NCBI GenBank assembly: GCA_016710265.1 | Contig: JADJJL010000003.1 | Span: 598,501-662,500, forward strand | Direction: 5' to 3' | Source: Saprospiraceae bacterium | GTDB lineage: Bacteria; Bacteroidota; Bacteroidia; Chitinophagales; Saprospiraceae | Length of the DNA: 64,000 bases | Shown: piece by piece, positions 36,741-46,275 of the stretch | Layout: every line of letters begins with the position of its first letter | Numbering within the stretch: position 1 is the first letter of the stretch | The notes under the pieces: model-generated | What the model saw: the letters and a program-made list of their open reading frames with translations, nothing else | Databases searched by the model: none | Told to the model about the DNA's origin: nothing | Translations under genes and position numbers: made by a program

Positions 36741-36822
36741 GGCAAAGAAAATATCATCATTGTTGTAGTAAGTTTCAGAATAATCTTGACATTCCACTTG
36801 TACCTTACATATCATTCAATCC

Positions 36823-38430
36823 CTATAACAAAGTCCCCTGTGTAAAAGCATGCTTATCTGGAAAATCCGTTGTAAAATGCAAACCCCGACTTTCTTTGCG
36901 AATAGAAGCTGACCGTGTTACCAAATACCCATTGGTGATCAGATTTCTGAGTTCGCACAATTGTGGAGATAGGGTAGTGTTGTTGTACAATTCTTCCGTT
37001 TCCATGTACAATAATTGAAGGCGATCCATGGCCCTTTTTAAACGCACATTCGAACGGACGATGCCCACATAATAAGACATGATTTCTTTTAATTCTTTAA
37101 TGCTTTGGGTGATCAAGACCATCTCCTTTGGATCGGTGGTTCCCCTAGCATCCCATTCAGGAATACCCGGTTTTAATTCAATGCGATCAATGGTGGACAC
37201 AATGTCCTGTGCGATTCGATGGGCAAAAACGGCCCCTTCCAAAAGTGAATTGGAGGCCAAACGGTTTGCTCCGTGCAGTCCAGTGGAGGTACTTTCTCCG
37301 CAGGCATATAGGTTTTGGATATTGGTGTGGCCATTTGCGTCCACTTTGATGCCTCCGCAAAAATAATGACAGGCCGGAACTACTGGAATCATCTCTTGCA
37401 TTGGGTCTATCCCTATGGACAAACATTTATGATAAATGGTTGGAAAATGAGCCGCAAACGCTTGTGGATCCAAGTGTCTGCAATCAAGGCTGACATAATC
37501 TTCTCCACGTGCTTTCATTTCGGAGTCAATGGCTCTGGCCACAATATCCCTTGGAGCCAGTGAAAGTCGATCGTCGTATTTGTGCATAAATTCCTTCCCA
37601 TCCCTGGTTTTTAGAATGCCTCCAAACCCTCTCACCGCTTCAGAAATCAAAAACGATGGGTTCTCACCTTTTGGATTAAAGAGAGAGGTAGGATGGAATT
37701 GTACAAACTCCATATTTTCAACATGTCCTTTGGCACGATACATCATGGCGATCCCATCACCGGTGGAGATTGTAGGATTGGTGGTTGCTTTGTAAATTTG
37801 ACCTGCACCTCCAGTGGCCAAAACGATGAGTTTGGCAAGATGGGTTTCCACCATTAAATTTTGAAGATTGAGTAGATAAACTCCATAACATTGGATGTCA
37901 TTCATCACACGAGTGACGGTGTATCCCAAATGGTGTTGGGTGATGACATCGATGGCATAATAATGCTCTAGTATAGTGATGTTTTTGTATCCAACACATT
38001 TTTCAAGAAGTGCCCGCTCAATTTCTGCTCCAGTGAGATCGCGGTAATGGAGGATTCTTTTTTCTGAATGTCCACCTTCCATGGCTAGATCGTATTCATT
38101 TTTTTGATCCTTATCAAACCTTGTTCCCCATTCTATGAGTTCGCGGACACGCTCGGGACCTTCATTGACTACGATATCTACAATTTGGGGATCGCATAAA
38201 TCATCTCCAGCATCTTTGGTATCTGCAATATGTTTGGAGGAATCGTCTTCTCCAAGATCCCATACAGCAGCAATCCCTCCTTGTGCATAGCGGGTATTGG
38301 TTTCTTCTTTAACGGATTTAGAGACCAAACTGATTTTTAAATCGGGTCTTCGAATGGCCAGTTGTATGGCGGTGGACAGTCCGGCGATGCCTGTGCCGAT
38401 GATCAGTACGTCGGTTTTGTAAACACTCAT
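36823..38430 (-). CDS. nadB: L-aspartate oxidase
   Basis: This 535-residue flavoprotein oxidises L-aspartate to iminoaspartate, the first step of de novo NAD synthesis. The FAD-binding site is visible (DVLIIGTGIAGLSTAIQLA at the N-terminus, ATGGAGQIY in the middle), as are the active-site region EGGHSEKRILHYRDLTG and the FAD-related end CGESTSTGLHGANRLASNSLLEG. The C-terminal helical domain is present and the length is normal. nadA and nadC are not in the window. The gene is divergent from the glycosyltransferase gene, with only 57 bp between starts. Confidence 0.96.
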   Translation of the reverse strand: MSVYKTDVLIIGTGIAGLSTAIQLAIRRPDLKISLVSKSVKEETNTRYAQGGIAAVWDLGEDDSSKHIADTKDAGDDLCDPQIVDIVVNEGPERVRELIEWGTRFDKDQKNEYDLAMEGGHSEKRILHYRDLTGAEIERALLEKCVGYKNITILEHYYAIDVITQHHLGYTVTRVMNDIQCYGVYLLNLQNLMVETHLAKLIVLATGGAGQIYKATTNPTISTGDGIAMMYRAKGHVENMEFVQFHPTSLFNPKGENPSFLISEAVRGFGGILKTRDGKEFMHKYDDRLSLAPRDIVARAIDSEMKARGEDYVSLDCRHLDPQAFAAHFPTIYHKCLSIGIDPMQEMIPVVPACHYFCGGIKVDANGHTNIQNLYACGESTSTGLHGANRLASNSLLEGAVFAHRIAQDIVSTIDRIELKPGIPEWDARGTTDPKEMVLITQSIKELKEIMSYYVGIVRSNVRLKRAMDRLQLLYMETEELYNNTTLSPQLCELRNLITNGYLVTRSASIRKESRGLHFTTDFPDKHAFTQGTLL

Positions 38431-38487
38431 TATCTTTACTCCTTCGCGTAAAGTTACAATGAAAATGCGGGTCCCTGCCTACGAATC

Positions 38488-39603
38488 ATGAAAATAGCTT
38501 TTAATGCAAGATTTATACAGCCTGGTAAAATGGAAGGCATCGGTTGGTACAGCTATGAGCTTGTCAAAAGGCTGATCCGTCAATTTCCACAACACGAGTT
38601 TATCTTGCTCCATGATAGAAGGATTCATCCCAAACCAGAATGGGGTCCAACCGTCCAATGGCATATTCTACGACCACCTGCTCGACATCCTTTGCTTTGG
38701 TGGATCTGGTTTGAATGGTCGGTGAAAAAATTTCTTAAGAAAAACCAAGTGGATCTTTTCATCAGTCCGGATGGCTATGCCTGTCTGGGTACTGGGGTTC
38801 CACAATATCTCGTATGTCATGATCTTGCATACCTCCATTATCCCAAACAGGTGGCTTTTTTCGTAAGAAAATATTATCAGTACTTTGTACCCAAGCAATT
38901 AAAAAAAGCAAAGCTCATATTTGCTGTATCTGAAGCAACCAAACAAGACATCATCCAACAATTTGGTATTTCTACTGAACGAATAGTAGTAGCTTTCAAT
39001 GGCTGTAAAGAAGAATTTAAGCCGCTTTCTGAAGATAAGAAACAACAAATTCGATCTCAAGTGAGTCAGGGCGCAGATTATCTTTTGTACGTAGGCGCGA
39101 TGCATCCCCGCAAAAATTTAGTGAATCTGGTTAAAGCCTTTGACCTCTTTAAAAACGCACAAATCTGTGATCTTAAATTGGTCTTGTTGGGCCGGAAAGC
39201 TTGGATGACCGGTGAACTGGAAACTGCCTTACAAGAAAGTCCATATCGTTATGAAATCATACAAATTCCGTATTTGGACAAACAAGAATTGGCAGAAATT
39301 ACCGCGGCCGCTTGGGCTTTGATCTTGCCTTCTTATCTGGAAGGATTTGGAGTGCCGGTCTTGGAGGCTTTGTACTGCGATGTTCCAGTTCTTGTTTCGG
39401 ATCGTTTTTCTTTGCCTGAAGTGGCTGGTCTGGGTGCTTTGATTTTTAATCCGGATGATTCACATGCTATTGCAGAAGCCATCAGAACTTTGTTTAAAGA
39501 AAATGACCATACGCGCAGAATCGATTTAGGTAGAATCCATCGCGAACAATTTAATTGGGATCAAACTGCAGAGATCATTGCACGCTATATTGAGAAAACA
39601 TAA
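38488..39603 (+). CDS. GT4-type glycosyltransferase
   Basis: This 371-residue GT-B enzyme has the N-terminal start MKIAFNARFIQPGKMEGIGWYSYEL (acceptor side, G-G loop) and the C-terminal nucleotide-sugar site (LLYVGAMHPRKNLVNLVKAF; EGFGVPVLEA with the E-x7-E motif; LPEVAGLGALIFNP). It is related to mannosyl- or glucosyltransferases of surface polysaccharide synthesis. There is no signal peptide, so it acts on the cytosolic face. The next gene, a membrane glycosyltransferase, starts 31 bp after it. Confidence 0.92.
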   Translation: MKIAFNARFIQPGKMEGIGWYSYELVKRLIRQFPQHEFILLHDRRIHPKPEWGPTVQWHILRPPARHPLLWWIWFEWSVKKFLKKNQVDLFISPDGYACLGTGVPQYLVCHDLAYLHYPKQVAFFVRKYYQYFVPKQLKKAKLIFAVSEATKQDIIQQFGISTERIVVAFNGCKEEFKPLSEDKKQQIRSQVSQGADYLLYVGAMHPRKNLVNLVKAFDLFKNAQICDLKLVLLGRKAWMTGELETALQESPYRYEIIQIPYLDKQELAEITAAAWALILPSYLEGFGVPVLEALYCDVPVLVSDRFSLPEVAGLGALIFNPDDSHAIAEAIRTLFKENDHTRRIDLGRIHREQFNWDQTAEIIARYIEKT

Positions 39604-39634
39604 TTTTTTTAGAGAAGCATTTCAAAATTATCCC

Positions 39635-41053
39635 ATGAACCAAACTTCTTCTTATAAAATTTTAAAAAATATTTCTTCATCCAACATCACGGGTTATCTA
39701 ATCGCAATGGTTTTGTTGCTTGCGATCATTGGGCCACATTTGGTCCGGGAGGGAATGTTTATGGATGGCACTATTTATGCGGTATTATCTAGAAATTTGG
39801 CCGAAGGCATTGGTAGTTTTTGGTATTTAGAATTTACACGGGATCCATTGGTGGTGTTTCACGAACATCCACCACTGGTAATGGGTTTGCAGAGTTTGGT
39901 TTTTAAAATATGTCCAAATTGTTTCTATGTAGAACGTTTGTATTCCTTGCTCATTTTTATAGTAATTGCCGTGTTAATGGTTAAAATTTGGCAGATTATT
40001 TCTCCTAATAAAAATTTAAACTGGTTGCCTGTTTTATTTCTTTTTTTATTGCCAAAAATTGCATGGTCTGTGAGTGCAAATATGTTGGAGAATACGATGG
40101 GTTTATTTCTTTTATTTGGGTTTTACTGCTATTTAAAATTTGATCTCAGCAAATCCTGGTTTTGGATTATCCTTATGGGAATGGCTACTTATGCAGGATT
40201 TTTATGCAAAGGATTTGTTGCGTTGTTTGTGTGGAGTATTCCTTTTTGGTTTTTTATTTTTTCGGAACAGCGCAAATTTTGGTCCATGTTGGGACAAAGT
40301 TTTTTATTGATTATCACCACCATTTTATCTTATGTTATGACGGTGTTGATATGGCCAGAGGCATTCGACAGCATACTCAATAAATATTTGACGATCCAGG
40401 TTTTGGACAGCCTGGCCAACGACCAAACGGTGGGCCATCGTTTTCAAGTAGTCAATTGGTATTTGACAGAAGCTTTTATCGCTTTGTTTATCACCCTACT
40501 ATTTGGGTTGATTCTTCGTTTGAAATGGAAAGAAATATTTTATCTCAATCGAATTAGTTTTATGTTGATTTGTATTTCTCTAAGTGGTATCTTGCCTATC
40601 ATGATCAGTATGAAGCAATACTCACATTACATAACACCTGCCTTGTTTTTTTTAGCTTTGGGTTTGGCTTTGCTTGGTAAAAATGTATGGATAAGTTTAT
40701 CTGAAAAGTGGCAGGGTCAATCAAAATGGATCAATTATATCTGCATTGGTTTATTAGTTGTAGAAATGTGTGCTTTGTGGATCTATCGCGACAAGCCTTA
40801 CAGAGACGCTGAAGCCATTCAGTTGGTGAAAGATTTTGAAAAATTGGAAGGCGACAGAAAAGTGATAGGAATGCATCCTGATGTAGCAGAAGATTATGGG
40901 TTGGAGGCATATTTTAACCGATATTCGAGAACCAGTTTTGCACCCAATGATTCCACAAGATTTTATTATATTTCCAAAACTTTGATTCCAAATTCACATG
41001 AATTATTAATTCGCGGTGCAGGGTACACCATCAGCAAATCGGCCAGTCAATAA
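39635..41053 (+). CDS. GT39/ArnT-like membrane glycosyltransferase
   Basis: The product has about 472 residues from the ATG at 39635 (the frame opens upstream inside the previous gene). It has around ten membrane helices, and after the first a loop with DGTIYAVLSRNLAEG and FHEHPPLVMGLQSL. This is the D/E-containing signature of the PMT/ArnT superfamily, which transfers sugars from polyprenyl-phosphate donors to lipids or proteins on the outer side of the inner membrane. The acceptor is unknown. It shares a transcription unit with the GT4 gene. Confidence 0.85.
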   Translation: MNQTSSYKILKNISSSNITGYLIAMVLLLAIIGPHLVREGMFMDGTIYAVLSRNLAEGIGSFWYLEFTRDPLVVFHEHPPLVMGLQSLVFKICPNCFYVERLYSLLIFIVIAVLMVKIWQIISPNKNLNWLPVLFLFLLPKIAWSVSANMLENTMGLFLLFGFYCYLKFDLSKSWFWIILMGMATYAGFLCKGFVALFVWSIPFWFFIFSEQRKFWSMLGQSFLLIITTILSYVMTVLIWPEAFDSILNKYLTIQVLDSLANDQTVGHRFQVVNWYLTEAFIALFITLLFGLILRLKWKEIFYLNRISFMLICISLSGILPIMISMKQYSHYITPALFFLALGLALLGKNVWISLSEKWQGQSKWINYICIGLLVVEMCALWIYRDKPYRDAEAIQLVKDFEKLEGDRKVIGMHPDVAEDYGLEAYFNRYSRTSFAPNDSTRFYYISKTLIPNSHELLIRGAGYTISKSASQ

Positions 41054-41056
41054 GTA

Positions 41057-42104
41057 TTAATCAATGATATTTTCCAATCCTTTCATATTAAGGATGATGA
41101 TGGATTTGGCATCTGTATCAATTAATTTTTCTTCTTTAAAATCAGCCAAAGTTCGGATCAAAGTTTCTTTGGCCATTCCACAAAATGAACTGAGGTCTTC
41201 CCTGCTAAGTCTAATGACTTGTTCTTTAAATGTCTGATGCAAAATCAACAAATGGTAGGCAATTTTTTCCCGCACGTTGCCAAAAGAATTGACCGCAAGC
41301 CGTCTCGAAATATCATGGTATTGGGATAAGCTGTGTTCCAGCAAGGCTTGCATCATATTTTCCTGAACAATGATGGATTCTAGTTGCTGCTTGGAAATAA
41401 ATTTAATCTTGCAGGCTTCTACAGTTTCACATTTGGAGCGGTAGTGTGACTTAAACAAATAACTATTGTCGATAAAGTTTCGGTCATGTACGAAGTCAAT
41501 GATAATTTCTTTAAATCCAACGGTGTCTAAAGATTCTTTGACGATTCCATTTTCCAACCACATATAATTGGAGATAGGCTCATCATGGTTCCAAAGTATG
41601 CTTTTTTTACCAAAGTCCTTAATGGCGCTGTCCGCAACCAACTCCTTAACTTGTGGTAAATTTTTAAATTCATTAAATCTTACGAGTGATGCAAGTCTTT
41701 TGACTTTATAGTTTGTGGAAAGTCTTTCATATTTTTCCAATTTTGTTTCAATGATTTGAAGCAAATCCACATCATCAAATGGTTTCATCAGATAATCTTC
41801 CGCACCGAGATTCATCCCTTTTCTAAAATCTTCTTTTTCTGCTTTGGCGGTTAAGAATATCAGCGGAATGTCTTTAAGCAATGGATCTTGACTTTTAATT
41901 TTTAAAACACCAAAGCCATCCAGATTAGGCATCATAATGTCGCAAAGGATCAGATGGGGCAATTGAGTTCTTGCCTCTTGGATTCCAAGTATTCCATCTT
42001 TGGCTACAAAGACTTCATAACCTGCGAGTGCAAGTATTTCAAGAGATGTTTTCTCTCATTTCATCATTGTCCTCAATGATTAATATTTTAGATTGCTTTG
42101 ACAT
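41057..42104 (-). CDS. REC-CRP/FNR-type transcription regulator (one frameshift)
   Basis: It starts at 42104 inside the 3' end of the kinase gene (MSKQSKILIIEDNDEMREN). A shift near 42041-42055 is needed to go on into LEILALAGYEVFVAKDG and the main frame, which has the receiver phospho-site LCDIMMPNLDG and Lys in YLMKPFDD. Then follow a cNMP-binding-like beta-roll domain (about 135-250) and a CRP-type helix-turn-helix (LSREDLSSFCGMAKETLIRTLADF). The repaired length is about 348 residues. It is the cognate regulator of the PAS kinase upstream, and in similar loci this type often controls stress or anaerobic genes (inference). Confidence 0.82.
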
Positions 42105-43365
42105 GGGTAGGTAATTTAACGATGACTTTGGTGCCATTGGGTTGGCGATGATAAAAATGGATTTGGCCGCCAATGGAATCCAAATATTTTTTAACGATGT
42201 TTAAACCCAGTCCGGTGCCCTGGATATTTAACACATTGGTGCCCCTGAAAAATATATCAAAAATATGTTTCATCTCATGCTCCGGAATACCAATCCCTTC
42301 ATCTTCTACGACGATTTCATAACTATCCGCATTTTTGGAAAGGCTTATGATAATGGAAGTTTCTTCGTCGGAATATTTGATGGCATTGGAAAGAATATTG
42401 TGTAAGATATGTTTAAGGCAAGAAGAATCAGAATAAATTTCCATGTCCTGCGCTTTGTCAAATTGGAAAACTATATTTTGATCTTTCTTTTTTAATAGGT
42501 TAAAATCCTCAGAAATATCTTCTATTAAATCAGCAAGGTTAAACTCACTTAGTTTGAGCTGAAACTTACCTTCTTCAATACGAGTAATGGTCAAAAATTC
42601 ATTGAGGATGCCATTGAGGTATCGAATATTTTTTTTAATTTTTTCAATGTGTATATTTCTTTTTTCTAAAAGATCGGGAGTATCATATTTAAAAACCAAT
42701 GAAATCGAACTCAATATATTGGCCAAAGGTGTTCTAAATTCATGGGAAGCGATGGACACAAAACGGGATTTTAAAATTCCCAGGTCTCTTTCTTTTTCCA
42801 GAGAATCCACCAATTCTTTTTCTTTTAGAATCAATTTGAGCTCCACACTTTTTCGATACTCAATTTCTTCTTCCAGATTTTTGTTGGTGGCGATAAGTTG
42901 ATGGATGGATTCCTGCAGTTGGCTGGTTCTGGCCTGTACCATAGACTCAAGGTTCTTCGCCAGATTTTGTAATTTTTGTTCCGTTGCTTTTTGAACGGTG
43001 AGATCATGAATGACGCCGGTAAAAAAAATATTCTCCTGGATTTTAAATTCACTAATGGACAATCGTATGGGGAAAAGTGAACCGTCTTTTCGTTTCGCAT
43101 CCACATCCCTGCCTATCCCAATGATTTTACGGACACCGGTCGTGAGATAATTATGTATGTATTGATTGTGTTGCTCGTGGTGGGGAGAAGGAACCAGAAT
43201 TTGGATATTTTGGTCGAGCAATTCCTCTTTTTGGTATCCAAATAGTTGGCAAGCGCTTTGATTAATGCGCTGGATAATACCATGATGGTCAATGACAATG
43301 ACACCATCAATGGCTGATTCAAAGACTGAATCCAAGATGTTATGTTGATTACTGGCAGGACTCAC
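42088..43365 (-). CDS. PAS-domain sensor histidine kinase
   Basis: This 425-residue soluble kinase has a GTG start at 43365 (an in-frame stop lies just upstream). A PAS domain (8-125) resembles FixL (GYQKEELLDQNIQILVPSPH; IIGIGRDVDAKRKDG). A coiled coil follows (130-200), then HisKA with His208 in SIASHEFRTPLANI, and HATPase with EDEGIGIPE and GTGLGLNIVKKYL. At the place of FixL's heme-binding His (just before IIGIGR) there is Lys80, so heme binding is doubtful. There is no membrane segment. The regulator gene starts within its last codons, so the two are coupled. Confidence 0.93.
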   Translation of the reverse strand: MSPASNQHNILDSVFESAIDGVIVIDHHGIIQRINQSACQLFGYQKEELLDQNIQILVPSPHHEQHNQYIHNYLTTGVRKIIGIGRDVDAKRKDGSLFPIRLSISEFKIQENIFFTGVIHDLTVQKATEQKLQNLAKNLESMVQARTSQLQESIHQLIATNKNLEEEIEYRKSVELKLILKEKELVDSLEKERDLGILKSRFVSIASHEFRTPLANILSSISLVFKYDTPDLLEKRNIHIEKIKKNIRYLNGILNEFLTITRIEEGKFQLKLSEFNLADLIEDISEDFNLLKKKDQNIVFQFDKAQDMEIYSDSSCLKHILHNILSNAIKYSDEETSIIISLSKNADSYEIVVEDEGIGIPEHEMKHIFDIFFRGTNVLNIQGTGLGLNIVKKYLDSIGGQIHFYHRQPNGTKVIVKLPTHVKAI

Positions 43366-43479
43366 TTTTGCTTTAAAAGCTTTTGATCAATCAAAATCAA
43401 TGTATTTTATAATATAAATCAAGCTATTGATTCTAAAAATCGGCTTAATTTGTGGCGAAATTAAAAAAATATTAGAAAT

Positions 43480-43902
43480 ATGATCGATCTAAAAGCCCCA
43501 ATCAGCTCTATCATGACCACTAACCTGGTCATTATTACACCGGAAGACAATCTACTTAAAGTCAAAAAAATCTTTGAAGAACACGCCATACACCATATTC
43601 CTGTGGTACATTATAAGGATTTGGTGGGAATGATTAGCAAATCTGATTTCTTACTATACGCCAATTCATTGGGTCGTGGGTCGGATATATTGATCCAGGA
43701 CGATCAAAAGCTTGAATTCACCTTGGTGAGTCAGCTGATGATCACCAAATTGGGTAAGTTGGAACCGGATGACCGCATTGAAGTAGCCATTGACGTATTT
43801 TTGAAAAATTATTTTCACTGTCTTCCTGTGGTTCAAGGGACTGAACTGAAAGGTTTGGTGACGCCGTTTGACATCCTGAGATATGTCGGAACCAGCCTGT
43901 AG
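43480..43902 (+). CDS. CBS-domain pair protein
   Basis: This 140-residue protein consists of two CBS motifs: ISSIMTTNLVIITPEDNLLK … HHIPVVHYKDLVGMISKSDF and VSQLMITKLGKLEPDDRI … HCLPVVQGTELKGLVTPFDI. Such pairs bind adenine nucleotides and sense energy state. It lies 31 bp upstream of the UspA gene in the same direction and is divergent from the PAS kinase, consistent with a stress regulon controlled by it (inference). Confidence 0.92.
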   Translation: MIDLKAPISSIMTTNLVIITPEDNLLKVKKIFEEHAIHHIPVVHYKDLVGMISKSDFLLYANSLGRGSDILIQDDQKLEFTLVSQLMITKLGKLEPDDRIEVAIDVFLKNYFHCLPVVQGTELKGLVTPFDILRYVGTSL

Positions 43903-43933
43903 TTTTTTTGTTATGGACTTATAAACCCCGCTT

Positions 43934-44383
43934 ATGTACCACAATATTGTTTGCCCTTACGACCATTCCGAATTTGCCGAACGAGCACTGGAAAAAGCAG
44001 CCCGCATGGCAGCCGACAAAGGTGGAAAATTATTCCTCGTGAGAGTACTGGTAAATCCATTCTTGTTTGACGGAGGAAGCCATCTGCTCAGCACCAACTT
44101 GATGGCTACAGATTTGATGGAAAAAATTAGGGAAGAAGCAACGGGCCAAATGCAAGAAATTAAAGACCAGGTTTTAGTTCAATATCCCGATTTGGAAGTC
44201 GAAATGGGCCTTACAGAAGGCAACGACATTGGAGAAGCCATCATGTCCGAAGCAGAAAACAGAAATGCAGATCTGATTGTCATGGGTTCACATGGACGCA
44301 AAGGCATTAAAAAATGGATGATGGGCAGCGTAGCAGATTACGTTTTGCGTGAAGCCAAATGCCCCGTTTTGATTGTGAAATAG
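43934..44383 (+). CDS. Universal stress protein (UspA family)
   Basis: This 149-residue protein has the ATP-binding motif at the C-terminus, MGSHGRKGIKKWMMGSVAD (G-2x-G-9x-G-S), and the N-terminal strand IVCPYDHSEFAERALEKA. It is probably an ATP-binding homodimer in the cytosol. Its CBS neighbour and the divergent sensor kinase suggest a shared stress response. The frame is intact. Confidence 0.93.
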   Translation: MYHNIVCPYDHSEFAERALEKAARMAADKGGKLFLVRVLVNPFLFDGGSHLLSTNLMATDLMEKIREEATGQMQEIKDQVLVQYPDLEVEMGLTEGNDIGEAIMSEAENRNADLIVMGSHGRKGIKKWMMGSVADYVLREAKCPVLIVK

Positions 44384-44514
44384 GGGTAGAAAATTTTAAT
44401 TTTTAGTGTCTTATCGTTTCTCTCCAAATTTATCTGTACTCGGTGGAGATTTATGAGAAAGGACGAGTTGTAAAAATGGAAAAGATTGTTTTAGTTTGAA
44501 ATTCGAAGATTCGT

Positions 44515-44679
44515 AAGCCCACAGCAGAGCGAAGGGATTGGGAAGCTTCGATCTTAAGCACACAACAGAGCGGAGGGATTGGGAAGCTTCGATTTTAGGA
44601 CCGCAGCAGAGCGGAGGGATTGGGAAGCTTCGATTTTAAGCCCGCAGCAAAGCTGAGGGATATGGAACCCTCGATTTAG
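44515..44679. repeat. Tandem repeat, four copies of 41 bp
   Basis: A 41-bp unit containing GCGGAGGGATTGGGAAGCTT is repeated head to tail (GGGATTG-type cores start at 44534, 44575, 44616 and 44657). The last copy is the most diverged. The repeat starts about 130 bp after the UspA gene and stops about 75 bp before the insertion sequence. There are no spacers, so it is not CRISPR. Confidence 0.8.
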
Positions 44680-44787
44680 TGACTTTTTAATCAATCTCCT
44701 ATTTTCAAAGACGCGATCAGCGCTTCTTTTTTAGGCTTTCATACCAAATGTCTTGTCCTGAAATAGGTTTACACTAAAAAGTAAAAA

Positions 44788-45219
44788 ATGGACAGAAAAA
44801 ACAATCATAAGTCAGGTAGGTACTACAGTATTGAAGAAAGACACAAAATCATCCAGGAGTATATTTCTAGACAATGTACAAAAGCTGAGATTTGGGAGAA
44901 GTACACAGGCCAAAAACAAGAGCATGGTAACTTATTAAAGTGGATGAGACAATTGGGTTACAATACAGGAAATAGAACCAAAAGGCCTAATATTGTATCA
45001 AATTTACATGATATGCCACATAAAAAAGAAAAAGTGGATAGTTCTGATTTAGTAGATGAGCAATTATTTGAAAATCTTCAATTGAAAAAGAGAATTGTAG
45101 AATTGGAAAGACAATTAAAAGATGCAGAACTTAAAGCGATTGCTTTTTCAACAATGGTTGATATTGCCGAAAAGGAATTTAAAATTCCAATTAGAAAAAA
45201 GCTCAATACCAAACCATAG
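44788..45219 (+). CDS. IS3-family transposase OrfA
   Basis: This 143-residue protein has an N-terminal helix-turn-helix (YYSIEERHKIIQEYISRQCTKAEIWEKY) that binds the element's ends and a C-terminal leucine-zipper-like coil (LFENLQLKKRIVELERQLKDAE). It is slightly longer than usual OrfA proteins. OrfB begins six bases after its stop in another frame. No A6G-type slippery site was seen at the join, so separate initiation of OrfB is likely, unlike classical IS3 frameshifting. Confidence 0.85.
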   Translation: MDRKNNHKSGRYYSIEERHKIIQEYISRQCTKAEIWEKYTGQKQEHGNLLKWMRQLGYNTGNRTKRPNIVSNLHDMPHKKEKVDSSDLVDEQLFENLQLKKRIVELERQLKDAELKAIAFSTMVDIAEKEFKIPIRKKLNTKP

Positions 45220-45224
45220 AAGCC

Positions 45225-46154
45225 ATGAAGAATAATTTTGGACACATAGGATTAGCCAAGCTATGTGGATGGTTTGGGATTAGTAGACAGGCTTATTATC
45301 AAAACAATTGGGAAGGAATTTCAAGTACTTTGGAAGAAGAGATTATCATAAAACAAATTAAATTCATTAGAAATAAGCATAGAAAAATAGGGACCAGAAA
45401 ACTCTATGAAATGATTCAACCATTTTTACTGGAACATCAAATAAAAATGGGTCGAGATGCTTTATTTAATATGCTGGCAGACAATCATCTGTTGATAAGA
45501 AAACGTAAACGCAGAATTCAAACTACTAATTCTTATCATTGGCTTAGAAAGTATCCTAATCTAATAAAAAACTTGGTTCCAACATCCTGTAATCAATTAT
45601 GGGTCAGTGATATAACTTACTGGAAGATAAGTACTGGGGAACATCTATATATCAGTCTTATTACGGATGCATATTCTCATAAAATTGTAGGATATCATGT
45701 TGCTCAAACATTGGAAACTGTAGAAAGCACCTATGCTTTGAAAATGGCTCTCTCTGGCCTTATGGTGGGCCCAGAGAGCCATTTTCAACTTACACATCAT
45801 TCAGATAGAGGAATTCAATATTGTAGCCACAATTATGTAAAGCTCCTTCAGGATAATAATATACAAATTAGCATGACTGAAAATGGAGATCCTTTGGAGA
45901 ACGCAATAGCGGAACGAGTAAATGGTATCATAAAGGAGGAATACTTAGAAACTTATGAAATAGAAGACATTAAAGAAGCAAGGGAGCTTTTGAAAAATGT
46001 AATTGGTCTTTACAACGAAGAAAGACCCCACATGAGCATCGGTAATTTGACACCTAATCAAATCCATCAATCGAATAAACCAATTAAAACAAATAAATTA
46101 TGGAAGAATTATTATTCAAAACAAACTACTTTTGTAAACCCAATTCAGGACTAA
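45225..46154 (+). CDS. IS3-family transposase OrfB (DDE integrase)
   Basis: This 309-residue protein has an N-terminal HTH_21-type segment (RKIGTRKLYEMIQPFL) and the rve catalytic core with Asp129 (WVSDITYW), Asp194 (HHSDRGIQYCS) and Glu230 (NAIAERVNG). The DDE spacing of 35 residues between the second Asp and the Glu is typical. The end has the conserved YNEERPHMSIGNLTPNQ. All catalytic residues are present, so the enzyme may be active. Confidence 0.93.
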   Translation: MKNNFGHIGLAKLCGWFGISRQAYYQNNWEGISSTLEEEIIIKQIKFIRNKHRKIGTRKLYEMIQPFLLEHQIKMGRDALFNMLADNHLLIRKRKRRIQTTNSYHWLRKYPNLIKNLVPTSCNQLWVSDITYWKISTGEHLYISLITDAYSHKIVGYHVAQTLETVESTYALKMALSGLMVGPESHFQLTHHSDRGIQYCSHNYVKLLQDNNIQISMTENGDPLENAIAERVNGIIKEEYLETYEIEDIKEARELLKNVIGLYNEERPHMSIGNLTPNQIHQSNKPIKTNKLWKNYYSKQTTFVNPIQD

Positions 46155-46247
46155 AAAAGAGCTGTAAACTCTATATAGGACTAAAATGGAATTGTAAACT
46201 TATTTAAATTAAACCTGTAAACTTATTTTAGGACGAGTCAAAATGAT

Positions 46248-46255
46248 TAAATTTG
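46248..46255 (+). promoter_or_regulatory. -7 promoter box downstream of the IS
   Basis: TAAATTTG matches TAnnTTTG and lies 21 bp before the TTG start at 46276 and 13 bp after the IS right end. Any -33 element would lie within the IS end, so expression of the giant genes may now depend on the inserted element (inference). Confidence 0.4.
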
Positions 46256-46275
46256 CATCATTTTAGTTTAATTAA

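Larger units (their letters stand above)
36085..36822. other. Intergenic stretch with hairpins and repeat fragments
   Basis: About 740 bp without a credible gene; the open frame near 36674-37018 runs through a palindrome and antisense to nadB. It holds GACGC/GCGTC (36152-36165) and TGGCGC/GCGCCA (36182-36196) hairpins, and simple repeats of ATTAGTCA and TGAAAATGTGG type. A 12-bp inverted repeat TTTTGTCGCTAC (36531-36542) and GTAGCGACAAAA (36599-36610) and a palindrome at 36716-36740 complete it. The style matches the island at 240-1105. Confidence 0.55.
44755..46234 (+). mobile_element. IS3-family insertion sequence
   Basis: The element is about 1480 bp and carries orfA and orfB. The ends are imperfect 18-bp inverted repeats, GTCCTGAAATAGGTTTAC at 44755-44772 and GTAAACTTATTTTAGGAC at 46217-46234 (16 of 18 match). 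I see no convincing target duplication next to the ends. Inside the right end, AGGACTAAAA recurs at 46147 and 46177 and GTAAACT-type pieces recur three times. Genes on both sides read in the same direction. Confidence 0.85.

Noticed and set aside
36674..37018. Plus-strand frame of 114 codons
   Set aside because: It starts in a palindrome and continues antisense to nadB, whose own frame is strongly supported.
42088..43365. FixL-type oxygen sensor
   Set aside because: The PAS domain resembles FixL, but the residue before IIGIGR, where I recall the heme-ligating His, is Lys80.
44515..44679. CRISPR-like array
   Set aside because: The units are contiguous 41-bp repeats with no unique spacers, and no cas gene is present.
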